Positions 11,819-23,900 of a stretch of 64,000 nucleotides of DNA are shown here, piece by piece; the stretch's first letter is position 1, and the number at the start of each line of letters is the position of its first letter. Under the pieces are notes generated by a model. The model did no database searches. It was not told the origin of the DNA and saw nothing but the letters and a program-made list of their open reading frames with translations. Source of the stretch: Phoronis australis (taxonomy: Eukaryota > Phoronida > Phoronidae). Position numbers and translations under genes: made by a program. The stretch covers positions 253,129 to 317,128 of the forward strand of contig NMRA01000168.1 in the NCBI GenBank assembly GCA_002633005.1, read 5' to 3'.

Positions 11819-12035
11819 TCCCAGCTTTGGCAAGACGGTGACTTTGAGTTGAGTGATGATGAGAACGACAGGTCTCCCTTTTACAATGAATGTCCTTGGA
11901 TATCAGTTTAAGTCAGCATATACGGACACTGAGTACAGTGAATGGCTAACAGCTGTTTCCTCCGTGGATCATGTCTCGGAAATGTATGGAACAGAATCCA
12001 TTGATCCACATGACGTGGTGCATCCCAGTTCATAA
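11819..12035 (+). pseudogene. Possible extra terminal exon (of TMEM98?) with a one-base frame break
   Basis: Two acceptors (after 11818 or 11824, both phase 0) lead into a strongly coding-like acidic segment that includes WQDGDFELSDDENDRSPFYN and CPWIS, and ends at TAA 11909-11911. From about 11907 a second frame is coding-like to TAA at 12035 (TDTEYSEWLTAVSS, MYGTESIDPHDVVHPSS). The two frames differ by one base, so either G906 of this block is an error or polymorphism, or the exon is decaying. The TMEM98 exon ending at 10023 (TCG CAG followed by GTTTAG) could splice here in phase, but that donor is weak. DFELSDDE resembles an LC3-interacting motif; this is suggestion only. Confidence 0.35.
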
Positions 12036-13007
12036 GTATAGGTCTGTCCTCAGTTGACGTCTCCTGTATCGTTCAGGTAGAAAAATTCATTGCATGACTG
12101 GCCTGTATTTTAAAATGTCTTGGCACTGCTCGGTTGGTTAACAAAGGAGGAACAATGCATTGTACATCCAATGCAGATATTTGCCATTTTTTGCCTATTT
12201 CTTGGTGTCTGCACTGCATGGCAGTGGTGAATTACAGAATAATTGGGATGTGAGATAGTGACTTGTACATGTGATTGTGCAAAAGCATGGTAGGTGCTTG
12301 TCACGTGCATTGCATTGTGGGTAAATAACTTACAATGAGAGTGTCGGTCTCTGCAATTTTAGGATGTGTTTATTTGACTTGAGCAGTGATGCCAGAAACA
12401 GTGATTAAACTAAAACCAGCGATTTGGGCGACCTGACACTGTTCGTTTTGTGTGACGCGTTCACAGAATCACTCTTCTACTTGAAAGAATTATTTTTGTC
12501 AATTTTGTTGTATTTAAATTGACTTGAAAGTGAACAATGGGTTTCAGCATATGTAAAACATGCCAAATTTGCCAAAAACGTCTTCAAAAATATTACATTC
12601 CCTTTTACATAAAATTACAGCAGTGTATTTGTGCTCTTTTTCCTGAAAGCATAATTAGAGTCAGAGGTAATATTTGATTCTGATCTGATTGCCCATCTTG
12701 ACACTTGTGGTGTTTGTGTTTACGAAAAATAACAATTCTTGTATTATGATTTAGTAAGGAGTACACATCTGTGACATTGATCTGAATATTTTTATACAAA
12801 AACATAAAAAAGCACATGACCACATCACTTTTTGAAAAATTTCAGACCAGCATGTCATGTTTGACCTTGGGATTCTTCATCGAGTTTTAGTGGGCATTGA
12901 CAAAATGTACTTTCTGCTGAGTTGAAGCATTTCTAGTTGAATGCAAATTGTGCCTGTGACTATTTTAAATACTAATAACTGTTCTCATTGTGTCATAATA
13001 CTTGCAT

Positions 13008-13013
13008 AATAAA
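13008..13013 (+). terminator. Candidate polyadenylation signal for TMEM98
   Basis: AATAAA, the first exact hexamer on the + strand after the TMEM98 stop at 10029. A weaker ATTAAA lies at about 12405. The distance would imply a long 3' UTR, or use of the 11819-12035 exon. Confidence 0.3.
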
Positions 13014-13589
13014 TGTTTCTATATACATGTATTGTAAAGTTACAATTCATTGTTTTGCCAAAAATTCTTGGAAGACAAATCTCACCAACTGTTAACTTGG
13101 GTCTTAGTTAAAGATTTTGATCGTCTCAGATAAAATGCAGCAATTTGTTGTGTTCTTTGGGAACACTATAGAAATTCCTGCAATTTGTTTTTGCCATCTA
13201 GGTTGCAATCATAATTTTTTGTTTTCTTGTTCACAGGACACATTTTTGTACACATCATTTGCATGCGCATTTCCCATTGTCTCGAGACCGTCATTTTTGA
13301 TTGAAAGTGGACAAAAGATGGTGCTGCGGAGGACATTTTTTATTGTTGTCTTTGCACACACCTTTCTGAAATTTGGTGTTTGATTTGAATAGATCTCAGT
13401 CGCAATATGAAGTATGTTGTTCATTTTTACTAGGACTTTAGCTTTCCCAAGTAACCAAGATTTTCTGATGACTGCTCTTTTTTTACCGATTCCACGCTAC
13501 GCCTTCAGTTCCCCATCTACTGTATCTTAAGGCAGATGTAAACTGGAGTTCCATCCAATAAGACAACTTTTGATGCAAATTACTTACTG

Positions 13590-13850
13590 CAGCTATAAAA
13601 TTGGTCTCAACTCATTCCATACTGGAATGGGATGTGATTTCTAGCCTTGCAAAGACCCCACAGTTCATTATTCCTAGAGGCCATGTTCCTTTTACAAAAT
13701 GACGTGACATGATAAGCCGACTGGTCTCGAGTAATAATGAACAGTGGGTTCTGTCGAAGCCGTAGAATCACTTTCATTTTCAGTGACACAAAATCGGTAG
13801 TTATTCAAATACGACCCGATTTGCCCCAAGAATCTTTTTAAATTTGTTGT
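13590..13850 (+). repeat. Dispersed repeat family C, copy 2
   Basis: It contains AAAATTGGTCTCAAC, then GTGATTTCTAGCCTTG and a second CTGGTCTCGAGTAA block, matching the order seen at 7590-7800 and 15780-16080. It lies in the convergent TMEM98/GON4L intergenic stretch. Confidence 0.5.
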
Positions 13851-14079
13851 CACCTGACGTTTGGGCAGCATTTGAAATTCCACAGCCTTCCCAGTCGGCA
13901 GTCATAGTACCACGTTTTAGCGTAAAATTAGAAAAATGTACATTTGTAGCATAACAACTATAACAAAAACATAAACTATCTGAAACATATGTTCAATTGG
14001 AAATTTCAAAAATGCTGTTACGGTTAAATTTCAAGATAACTGTTTCATTTTATGGAACTTCATTCTTTACATAAAAATC

Positions 14080-14190
14080 CTAAATGGCTCATTTTTGATA
14101 GCCCCTCATCCACATGAGAAACAATTAGAGTTTAGAAAAAGTACATAGAACATAATATCAGAAAGTTTCATTTGACACCGGCAGGCTATT
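14080..14190 (-). repeat. Dispersed repeat family D, copy 1
   Basis: On the minus strand it has a GATGAGGGGCTATCAAAAAT block shared with 32690-32850 (GCATGAGGGGCTATCAAAAA) and, more diverged, with 34717-34875. No coding content. Confidence 0.45.
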
Positions 14191-14416
14191 TCTGAGATTC
14201 GATGTTCCGAAGGTAGCCAAATTTGGAATTTTTAGGGCTACAAAATTTTGGAAGTTCTTCATCACCAGGCTTGGTTGGTACATTGATCCAAAATTTTGGC
14301 ATATTGATACTCAAGTTTGAAATTTTGGTTCAGCCCACAATGACCTGACAAGCATCAGGAATCTAGCATAGACTGATTAATTTTATGAAATATAAAATAC
14401 AAAGACATCTCTATGC

Positions 14417-14900
14417 TTTATTAGAGAAATCAACGATAAATTAACATAATATCTACAAACTAAGACAAATATTAAACATGCAAGATCTGGACCTCATGAA
14501 GTATTACGGCACTCCATAGGGTAGAAAATGTGTTGCAAATAATAACCATATATCAAAAATAATACTGCACGCCAGTTTTCAGCGATATTGCAATGTCTGT
14601 TCATAATCCGTGGTTGTGCTTTAAAATGAAACCTTTTATTCATGTAAACAGGAAGCTCTGTTCCCATACTTGCGGAGACGTACTGAAAGTCACCAAACCA
14701 AGACAGCCTTTGACATCATTAACAGAAGTCTACTACAACAATAAAATGGCCGATTGCATTGGCTGACTTAACCAAGCTTAAATTAATCATCAACCTTAGT
14801 AAAGTTCTTTCACGTTTCATTAAATAACTTTTTAACTGTCTATTTACAACCCCTAAAAGCATATATTTTTCGACTCCTCGATCACGGAGAAATCTTTATT
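14417..14900 (-). terminator. Candidate GON4L polyadenylation signals
   Basis: On the minus strand AATAAA occurs at 14900-14895 (only nine bases after the stop), 14640-14635 and 14422-14417. Which one is used cannot be decided from sequence. Confidence 0.35.
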
Positions 14901-14908
14901 CATCACTG

Positions 14909-14998
14909 TTACTGGTTTGTAGTGCTCTCTGTCTCACTGTCTGAAGAGTCTTCGTCTTCTGAGAACAATTTCATCAAGGATTGAAATCTGTCCGACAC
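14909..14998 (-). CDS. GON4L: GON4L last exon: end of second SANT domain and acidic tail
   Basis: It encodes VSDRFQSLMKLFSEDED, then a Ser/Thr/Glu tail of 12 residues and TAA at 14911-14909. It completes the third helix of SANT copy 2. It is a paralogue of the start of exon 16858-16623 (VSDRFQSLMNMFSEDED), so the duplicated block ended at this exon. Confidence 0.93.
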   Translation of the reverse strand: MSDRFQSLMKLFSEDEDSSDSETESTTNQ

Positions 14999-17900
14999 CT
15001 GAAGTATAACAATGGACAACACTCAGGAGAATAATGCACAATGCCAGTCACAGAACACTATTGGCATCACAGTTTTCACAGTTGGCACTGCAACAATACA
15101 TGCATAATGACAGTGTAAATGCGTGTGCTATGTGTGAGGTGTGCGCGTGTCGCCATGGTTGACTGTTGATAAAATGGCAGGCTCAAAAGAGTAAACAATG
15201 CCTGATTAGCACTTCACAATAGTTGCACTTGAAGACTGCTAAAGCTATGTGCTGAGAGAGGGTTGCCTTGGGACACCTTGCTCACGATCAGCTGAGTGTA
15301 CAGACAGCATACCTGCAACAGGTGTTAACATGGAAGTGATCGAAACAAATTTGTGCTTTGCCTGTTTAGTAGGAGGAAAGTGCCCACATTATGGCAGTAC
15401 TAAAACTTTTATTATTATTATTTAATGCACTCTACTAGTCAACAGAACTTCTTTCGGAGTTTACAATGAAATGCAAACCTCAACTCATCAAACGTAAATC
15501 TATGAAAACGTAATCCGCCTCCTTTCAAAAAAGACCACAAGGATACACTAACTATAAAGAAGCTAAGACCCGTGGTCAAATTAATATCAGGGAATGCTTG
15601 GCTGATCAAGCCAACTGAATTCTTACCCGATGCCTAAAATGATCGGGCGAATTTTTACTGGATAATATGATCATTTAGATCGATCAGATTGCATCAGTGA
15701 GAACCATTCAAGCTTGTCCATTACACGAGGTTTACAAAAGCTGTAAACCCTTGTTCCATCAAATAAAAAAACTTTTAATCTAGACCACATACCGTCACAA
15801 AACTGGTCTCAATTTAATCTTCTCTCAAACAAGAAGTGATTTCTAGGCTTGGGAATAATGGACGGTTCATTACAAATACTGCTTTAGACAAAGTACATAT
15901 GATCAAACTGCTTTAGACAATGTACATATGATCAAACTGCTTTAGACAATGTACATATGATCAAACTGCTTTAGACAATGTACATATGATCAAACCCAAG
16001 TCAACTTGTAGAGCCTGGTCTCATATAACAACTAAATATCAGCTCTGTCCATGCATGGAAAACACAGATAATCTAGAACAAGTCGAGACAAATTTAAAAA
16101 CATTTTAACTCATCTAAAACAAAATTGTTGATGTAAGGTGGGATTGTAGCAACTAGAAGAAATTTTAAAACCTTGTACATGTAACACACAAAACTGAAGC
16201 AGATCTTTCATGAACAGTACCTGTTGTGTTGTTCGTTGGCCGAGAGATGCAGCTATGGTCTGAAAGGTATCAAAGCTCGCACCATTCTCTTTACATTGCT
16301 CTAGAATAATTTTGTCCTCGTCCCTGAAACAGAGAAAATACTTAGACCTCGCTTCACAATACGCTGAAGCCAGCGAAATAAATGTGCATTCTCTTTTTTT
16401 AATGTAATATTTACAATGAGGGTAGCCCTATCAGTTCACACTGCTTTCCATGGAGGCCCTCAGATAGTAAGACAAAAAAATTAAAACTGCCTTGAGTAAG
16501 GTGTATGTTTGCTGGAGATTGGAGAGCATACATACGAGATCTTTTGGATTTAAATATACCTTATGCAACATTTAAGCATGAGTAACAACGAAAATTGGAT
16601 AGATTTATCAATTAAACATTACCTTGTCCAAGGGAATTCCAGCAATGCACACTGGGAATCTGATGAGTACAGATCGGCCCCAATCTTTTCATGCAACTGG
16701 CTCTGACGAGAAGACCTGCTGCTGGCAGATGAGTCTTTACCTTCTCCAGTAGGTGGCACTGGCAACTCAAATCCTTTGCTTTCCGATTCTGATCCACTTT
16801 CTGATGTGTCTTCATCTTCTGAGAACATGTTCATCAATGATTGAAATCTGTCAGACACCTGAATTTAAGAAGCATGTCAGATTAGTAATTCTTTTTACAG
16901 CAGCTTAGCCAAAACACAACAGATAAAAATTAACAATTTCTTCAGAAACCTCTCGTTCACCATCTGTCCAATAAATGGTGTTAAAAAACCTTCATTATTT
17001 AATGGTCTCTTATCGGTCAACAGAAAATCTTGCAACAAGCAAAGCCCAATTCAACAGTTCTTTCACAGAGAATACCAACACAATGACATGCCAGACAAAG
17101 TTTTGTGCATGTGCAGTACCTGTTGTGTTGTTCGTTGCTCAAGAGATGCAGCTATGGTCTGAAAGGTATCAAAGCTCGATCCATTCTGTTTACATTGCTC
17201 AAGAATAATTTTGTCCTCACTCCTGAAATAACAGGCAAAATAATTAAACCTTGCTCGGCAATATAGTAAATCCATTAAAATACATGTCCACTTTCTCATG
17301 CCCGTCTTGTTTGAAGGGTCTGTTTGCAGGAGATTTGAGGTCCTACTCTTCTCAGAAACTCAAGGAAATACATACAATTTGCTAAATATTGAACCAATAT
17401 TTTAGACTTCAATGACGACTGACATGACAAATTCCCATAATTGGCAGTCAACAGCAAGTGTGACCAGAAATTGTTAGCTTGGGAACTGTTGGTGAAAAAT
17501 GTCTTCTATATCAGAGATAAATCATTTCGACTCACTGTTAACGGTAAAGTGCACTACAAACAATCTACCCAGGAGGATGCAAGCAGAATTGTCATAACTG
17601 CCGCTCATGATGGACCGTAATTCAACAGAAAGTTGTGAAAACATCATTTCTATAATAACAATTTTGTTCTAAAAATGAGTCATTCCCAGACCTTTGTACC
17701 ACCAAAACTGCATTTGAGCACACTGGACACCAGAGTTCCAGATTTTTCAGTAAATTTGCAGATTTTCGGGTAAAATCAAATGTTGAAAATTCGAACTTTT
17801 CAGCATTTCAGAATATTGAAACTGTTTAGTAGGTACTTTTCCCAGTTATTTATACTTTTGAAACAATTTAACACACATGGTGTTTATTTGACCTCCAATT

Positions 17901-20900
17901 TTCAGTTATCTTGTAATATCCAGAATGAATCGGAGCAAATTTCCGACTTCGCAGCTCACACAGTTTAGTAAAATAATATGAAAATACATTTTTAATTTCT
18001 AATTTAAAATCTTCCATTTCTACTAATAGCTTTTCACTAAGAGAGCAACAACTCGGTAAATAATCTGCTTCGAATTTGCTCATTATTGCCTAGTCTTGTG
18101 TATTTTGCGTACAACAAGCCAATTTCCAAAAGAATCCGCATTTTTGCATATGGTTCATGGGTATGCATTTCCCATCACTTTTGATGGAATCTCGTCAGAT
18201 TTCTTCTTTGACGTTTAATGTAACAGTTGAACCTGAACAACAATGACAAGATTTAAGAAAGATTTGTCAACAAGAGTTACCTAGTCCAAGGAAATTCCAG
18301 CAATGCGTTCTGGGAATTTGACGAGTACAGCGCGCCACCAATCTCATCATGTAACTGACTCCGACATTCACCGGGTGATGGGTCTTTGCCTTCCTCAATA
18401 GATTGCAGTGGCAAGTCAAATCCATTGCTGCCTGAACATTTCTCTGATTGCACATCTGTAACATGTTGTCTCATCTTTTCACCGTTCAAATTCAACACTT
18501 CATCACCAGGAGTTTCTTGAAGTTCTAATACATCTAATGTGCCAAGCTCTGATGAGACGACAGGCGATAAGTTTGCTGCTGACAATGTTGTTATAGACTT
18601 GTTTTCTGACAGTCTGCCAACTACACCAAGGACCATCTCACTCTCAGCAGATTTGGTGACTTTCTTTGATCCTGGAATAGTTGAATGAAGAAGACCTGTA
18701 CCTATAATGACAGCTGTGACTACCAAAAACCTTCAGCATAGACATGGATTGGATACCACCACAAAAACCAATTTAAGAGGTGGTGTGCTTATTAAAAGCT
18801 CCTTATGGAGACGGTACAGCATGAATATTGTTTTTGCCAACTGTCACCATAAAACTCAAGTAATAGCAGGTTAACTCAATCAATTTCTCTTACTACTCAA
18901 TTAATTGTAATCAAATCAGCCATGCTTAGTGTTTGGTGTCAGTCAGCAGTGACTCACAGAATTAGTGACAGCAAACAGTTTCACAGATGTACAGACGTAC
19001 AGCTTTGCTAACACAAACACCTGTTTGTAATGGTCAGTGTAGGGAGGCCCAAAAATGTTCACAAAATTGTATGAAATATGAGCACCTGGGCCTGGACCAC
19101 CAAACGTTGCTCGAGACTCCACTCAAAAATTGACCAATCACGTGTCTCACATAGCGTATTTTTTCACTTCACGCGATGTGATTGGTCAATTATCCAGTAG
19201 AGTCTTGAGTAAATTTTGGTGATCGCGGGCCCTGAAAATGGTTTTACTGAAAACTAACAGTATTCGTCTTATTCCAGAAAGTCCAAAATTCATTTTGCAA
19301 GGCATACAAGTTTGGAAAAATACACAGTTTGTTATCATTGCAGAAAGAAGACAAATTTTATCAGACTAAGCACAACTGATATTCTTAGGCCTGTCCAAGC
19401 TTTACAGAGCGACCACTTCTACTCTGATTACAGTTTTCTTTGCTCAGTGTCCAATTCTTATAACATTGGTCTCGTAAAATTTCTCACCATGGTAGGATTC
19501 CATTTCTGTTACAAACTCACTCAAGTCACAAAACACTGCATACCAATTGAAAATTTTAGGGCTGCCAAACCCCAATAGTGAGAAGCATTTTCTTGATTCT
19601 CTGATGGTTTCAATGATCTTGTTGGAAAAGGGATAATCCTCATTTACAGAGGTCTCACATTTTGAGAACCGTTTTGCTTCACTGAATAACAAGCTTCAAA
19701 CTGGTTCTTAAAATGTGGGACTCCATTAAGTGACTATAGTTGGAAACGGAAATATAATCTTATCATGATAAGGAATGTTAGGCGAGTAAACAGCCTGATT
19801 AATTTTTTGTTTTTTAGCTGACTAAACAGGGTGAGGCCCAATATGGAAGCCTCACGTTAACAACCATAGCATAGAAGAAAGCACGTCATATATCTAAGCT
19901 ACATACCCAAATTGTCCACTGGACTCTCAGTAGCCACTTGGTCTAGAGATACAAACTGACCGCTGCCAATATGTTGGTCACTGCTGATCTGATACTGAAC
20001 AAAGGAATAAGACAACATTGATAACAAAAGTCCAGACTGCAGGCAACCACACTGGGAATATATTAGAAAATTATTAATCGACTCTGAAATAATACTGGTC
20101 AGTTTATAAGTTTATGATCTATCCAATTCACACAATAACATGTTTTATACCACATGTCATAATACAGATGTGCAATAACCAAAAAGAAGGAGAATAAAGT
20201 CAGCAAACAAATGTGGATTACATCTTCAATATATATTCAGCCTTGTGAAAATACAACTAAACATCTATTCACTATTTTATATAAATACAAAAATACATAT
20301 ATTCACTGTATATCATTTGCACAAAAAATTGAATGTGTACAGCTAGTTCGTTATCATTGGTAGCCTTTTTCTAAATGCTCACGAGTGACACAGGAGGTAA
20401 TCCTCAAAAATAATTGGTACTTGGGCCACTTCCAGTCTCTCCTAAATATTTTTAAATGACTGACTGACAAAGTGATACACACAATGAAAGCTGGTTAAAA
20501 AACAGCAGTGTTGTCCTGACCATCTTACTGAGCTTTCTCTCATAACTGCATGTATACCGTGAATATGAGGAAGTATACATTGAGAAAGACAATCAGTAAC
20601 ACTGTCATCAACTACATTCTCTATTGAAGTCTTGTTTGTCAGAGCTTAATTCAATTTTAACTTGGATAACCATCTCCAGGGTGAAAACCAATGTTTGTAA
20701 ATTACAGGCGAAAGTCACACATCGGTGGTTGTCTTAGAACAAAAACAACAGACCAAACAAAAAAGAAGGGATGCAGTCTGTAGCCCTAATTTCCTGTGAT
20801 AAACGCGAGATCATACAAGACTGCACAAAATAATGAGTGTGAAAGGCGAGTGTTTCAAGGGTTAAATTGAGACCCTACTACCATAGACTAGCAACATTGC

Positions 20901-23900
20901 TGCAACTGAAGTCATTGGTTGGCGAGTTTGGATGAAAGAATAATGGGACAAAGTTCTGACACAATTTCCGTTTCATAATAGAAGATTTCATGTTACACGA
21001 GTCTTGTATTTACGGAAAACAGCCCTCACTGAATGAAACCTCAGGGACTTTAAATATTGAATAATTTGATCTTCTCAAGGTGATTGATTGGTCTTTTCAG
21101 AAGTGAGTGGACATGAGCTGAGGATATTTTAACGGGCAGTGATAATGAATCTTACGGTTAAGTGATTGGAGTCCTTCTCAAATGCTTCTATTACTTCCGG
21201 GTCAGAGTCGTTGTTGAAATCGTCCGCAGCCTCTGGTGAAGAGACATTCATATTGTCTGGAGCTCCTTCTGGATAGACAATTTGAGCAGGACGCATGTTT
21301 TTGTCCGTGGATTGAATGTAGATTCGGCCACCGATAATCTGAAATACATACAAAAACTTTGAAAAATGTTTCCAAAAGATAATTCAGCCAGGTTCAGTAA
21401 GTTAGGCACATGATTTTCATCAAACTGATGCATTCAGCTAATTCAACAGAAATTTCCTACCAGCCAGTCAACTAGAAATGTCTCCCATGAGATCATTTCC
21501 AGTTGAGTGCAGACTATTTGAGTATCTATCATAATGAGGAATACAGGTTCTGCATCACGATGGTGAATTCAGGGTTACTTGTCTGAAAACTTTTAGCGTG
21601 TAGGCCAATCCATCATATGAACTAAGTCAAATGGTACTTACTGTCCAATTGAATGATTTTATAGAACCAGGTTTGCATAAGAAGTTTGACAACATATGTT
21701 GTAGGGCTCGATTTGGCAATTTGCAGGTCAGCCTAAGACTTCATCTGGCACCCTCGTAAAAATCCCAGGTTATCACAAAGTCACATGCAAAATTCGAGCA
21801 CATACTCAAAGTACTACAGGAAGTAAGCAGACGGAACATGTAACCGTTCGGCAACAATTGGAAGGGCTCCAATAGTGATCGTCTTCCTCAGGATGTGAGC
21901 CTGTGTGTGGAGTATTGCACCCAAGAGAGATAATTGGTGGTCACAGACTTTTCGAGCAAAAACAAAAACAGAGAAAAAATGCCACCTGGGCGATTTCACG
22001 TGCACTGAACAATGTTTCAAGGGTTCATCAACTTTTCAATTCATGTATTTCAATTTTGGCTCTTTGTCAACCAATGAAATTTGGTGACCTCAGTTCCCAT
22101 TTGGCAACCTTGGAATTTTTCAAGTTGACGTTATGCCGAGTGTCTAGCCTTGTGTTGCTAAGCATCGAGCCCCGTGTTGGTCTGCAGTTGAAATTCCCGT
22201 GGCTTTGAAACTGCAAGATTGAGTTGCTCAGCTCCCTGACTACTAACCTTAAGTCTGCATCGCTTGCAGTGTCGCTTGCGTTGAAGGTAGCGAGTGTTGG
22301 TCGTGTCATGACACTCACACTGACACCACACTGTGGCACAGTAGTTCTCCTCCTCAGGCAGACGGATGACCTCATAGCCATCCTGAACTTTGGTCTCCTC
22401 CTCTGAGAGGTCAAGTTCTTCATAGTCCGACACTGACCTAATTTAGAAATGAGAAGAGAGTGAGTGCTAATCAAAGATTATAGACAACAGATTTGCAACA
22501 TCAAGACTTTCTTCCGAAATATCCTAGAGGCGGCGCCACCCTCCTAAATTACCAATTTCAGTTTCCAGTTAGTGTATTGTGACAGGAAATTCTCGCATCT
22601 ATTTTTTCTCTCTAGAACAACCAACCACGCAACAGCCAACCATAATTAGCAGACGACGTACTTGCCGGAAGTAAAACTTGCTAATTTTGCCAGGTGTCGC
22701 TGGTGAATAATGACGTCACAGCTTATGCGTAAGATCACAGATTTCGTCCTTTGAAAATATACGAAGTTGGCAGTCCATGTACTATAGTCTATGGTGCTAA
22801 TGCAGTTGTTCACAAACACTCCACCACAAATGTGAACTTTTCTTATTCACCAGGGGCCTGTTTTAAAATAATACGCGTTTTTGAAAAAATAATAATCATG
22901 CAAATCCTTAAATCTCACAAGGTGCTAATAATTAGGTCAAGCCAAAGTCGCAATCTTGAATCTCAAATCAATCCACCCCAGTGGAAGACGCAGCCAATAA
23001 AATTGAGAAGTAACTTGTATGAGATACATCACTTTAAAATATGAGTCTCACACTGCCTGAGATAAGAGACCATAATTCTGTGTTACGAAAGACTACAAAT
23101 CATCCCAGGCTAGTGGTCTCTTCAATCTCTCTTAAAGTCACGAATAACTATCATAATGGAACTTTTGAGGAATAAGACGTACATAGAACTGCATACCATG
23201 CTTTTGGGCATGTTACTTGATAACATTTGTGTTCTAGTCAGGAAGGATTAATTACATGGCAGAGAGTAGTGAATAAGTATCAATCATGTTGGACACTCAG
23301 ATTCGCACCTAAGAGACTGGTGGGACACTGTTTACTGCAGTCTACAGAAAAGAACGCATACTGATCAGCATCTGTCAGCTGACTTGTTCCAATTGGTCTA
23401 TATTATTGTAAAACAGGACATTTGACTAGTAACCACACAGAAGTAATTGAACACGGAAAGAGGAACAAAGGTGAAATGATACTTCAGAATTATGATCAGA
23501 GCCCACTAGGAACGTGATCGAGATAAACGTATTTGAACCCTGAATGCTAATAAGCATTTGTTCCATGAAAATATCTGTTAACAAAAATGTCTCCTTCTAT
23601 GTTTCTACCTGTCCGGCGGTCTTTCCTGTGGGAAGATGGCCATGAACTGTTGAATGAGATGCTGCTGACCGCGCAGTAGAGGGATGACCGCTTCACGCAA
23701 CTGGTCGTTAGTCTTAACCGGGTTCGATTGCCATGTGGTGAACGCCTTTAGGATACGGCGGAAATAGTTGGGGTGCTTGCCAAAGTATACCTGGAGTGAG
23801 TGGTAGAATAACGAGATGGTACTGAGAGTTAGCAAGGATGTATGACTGGGACGTTCAATCAAGCGCAGCTAAGTACATGATCAAAGAAATATGTGATTCA

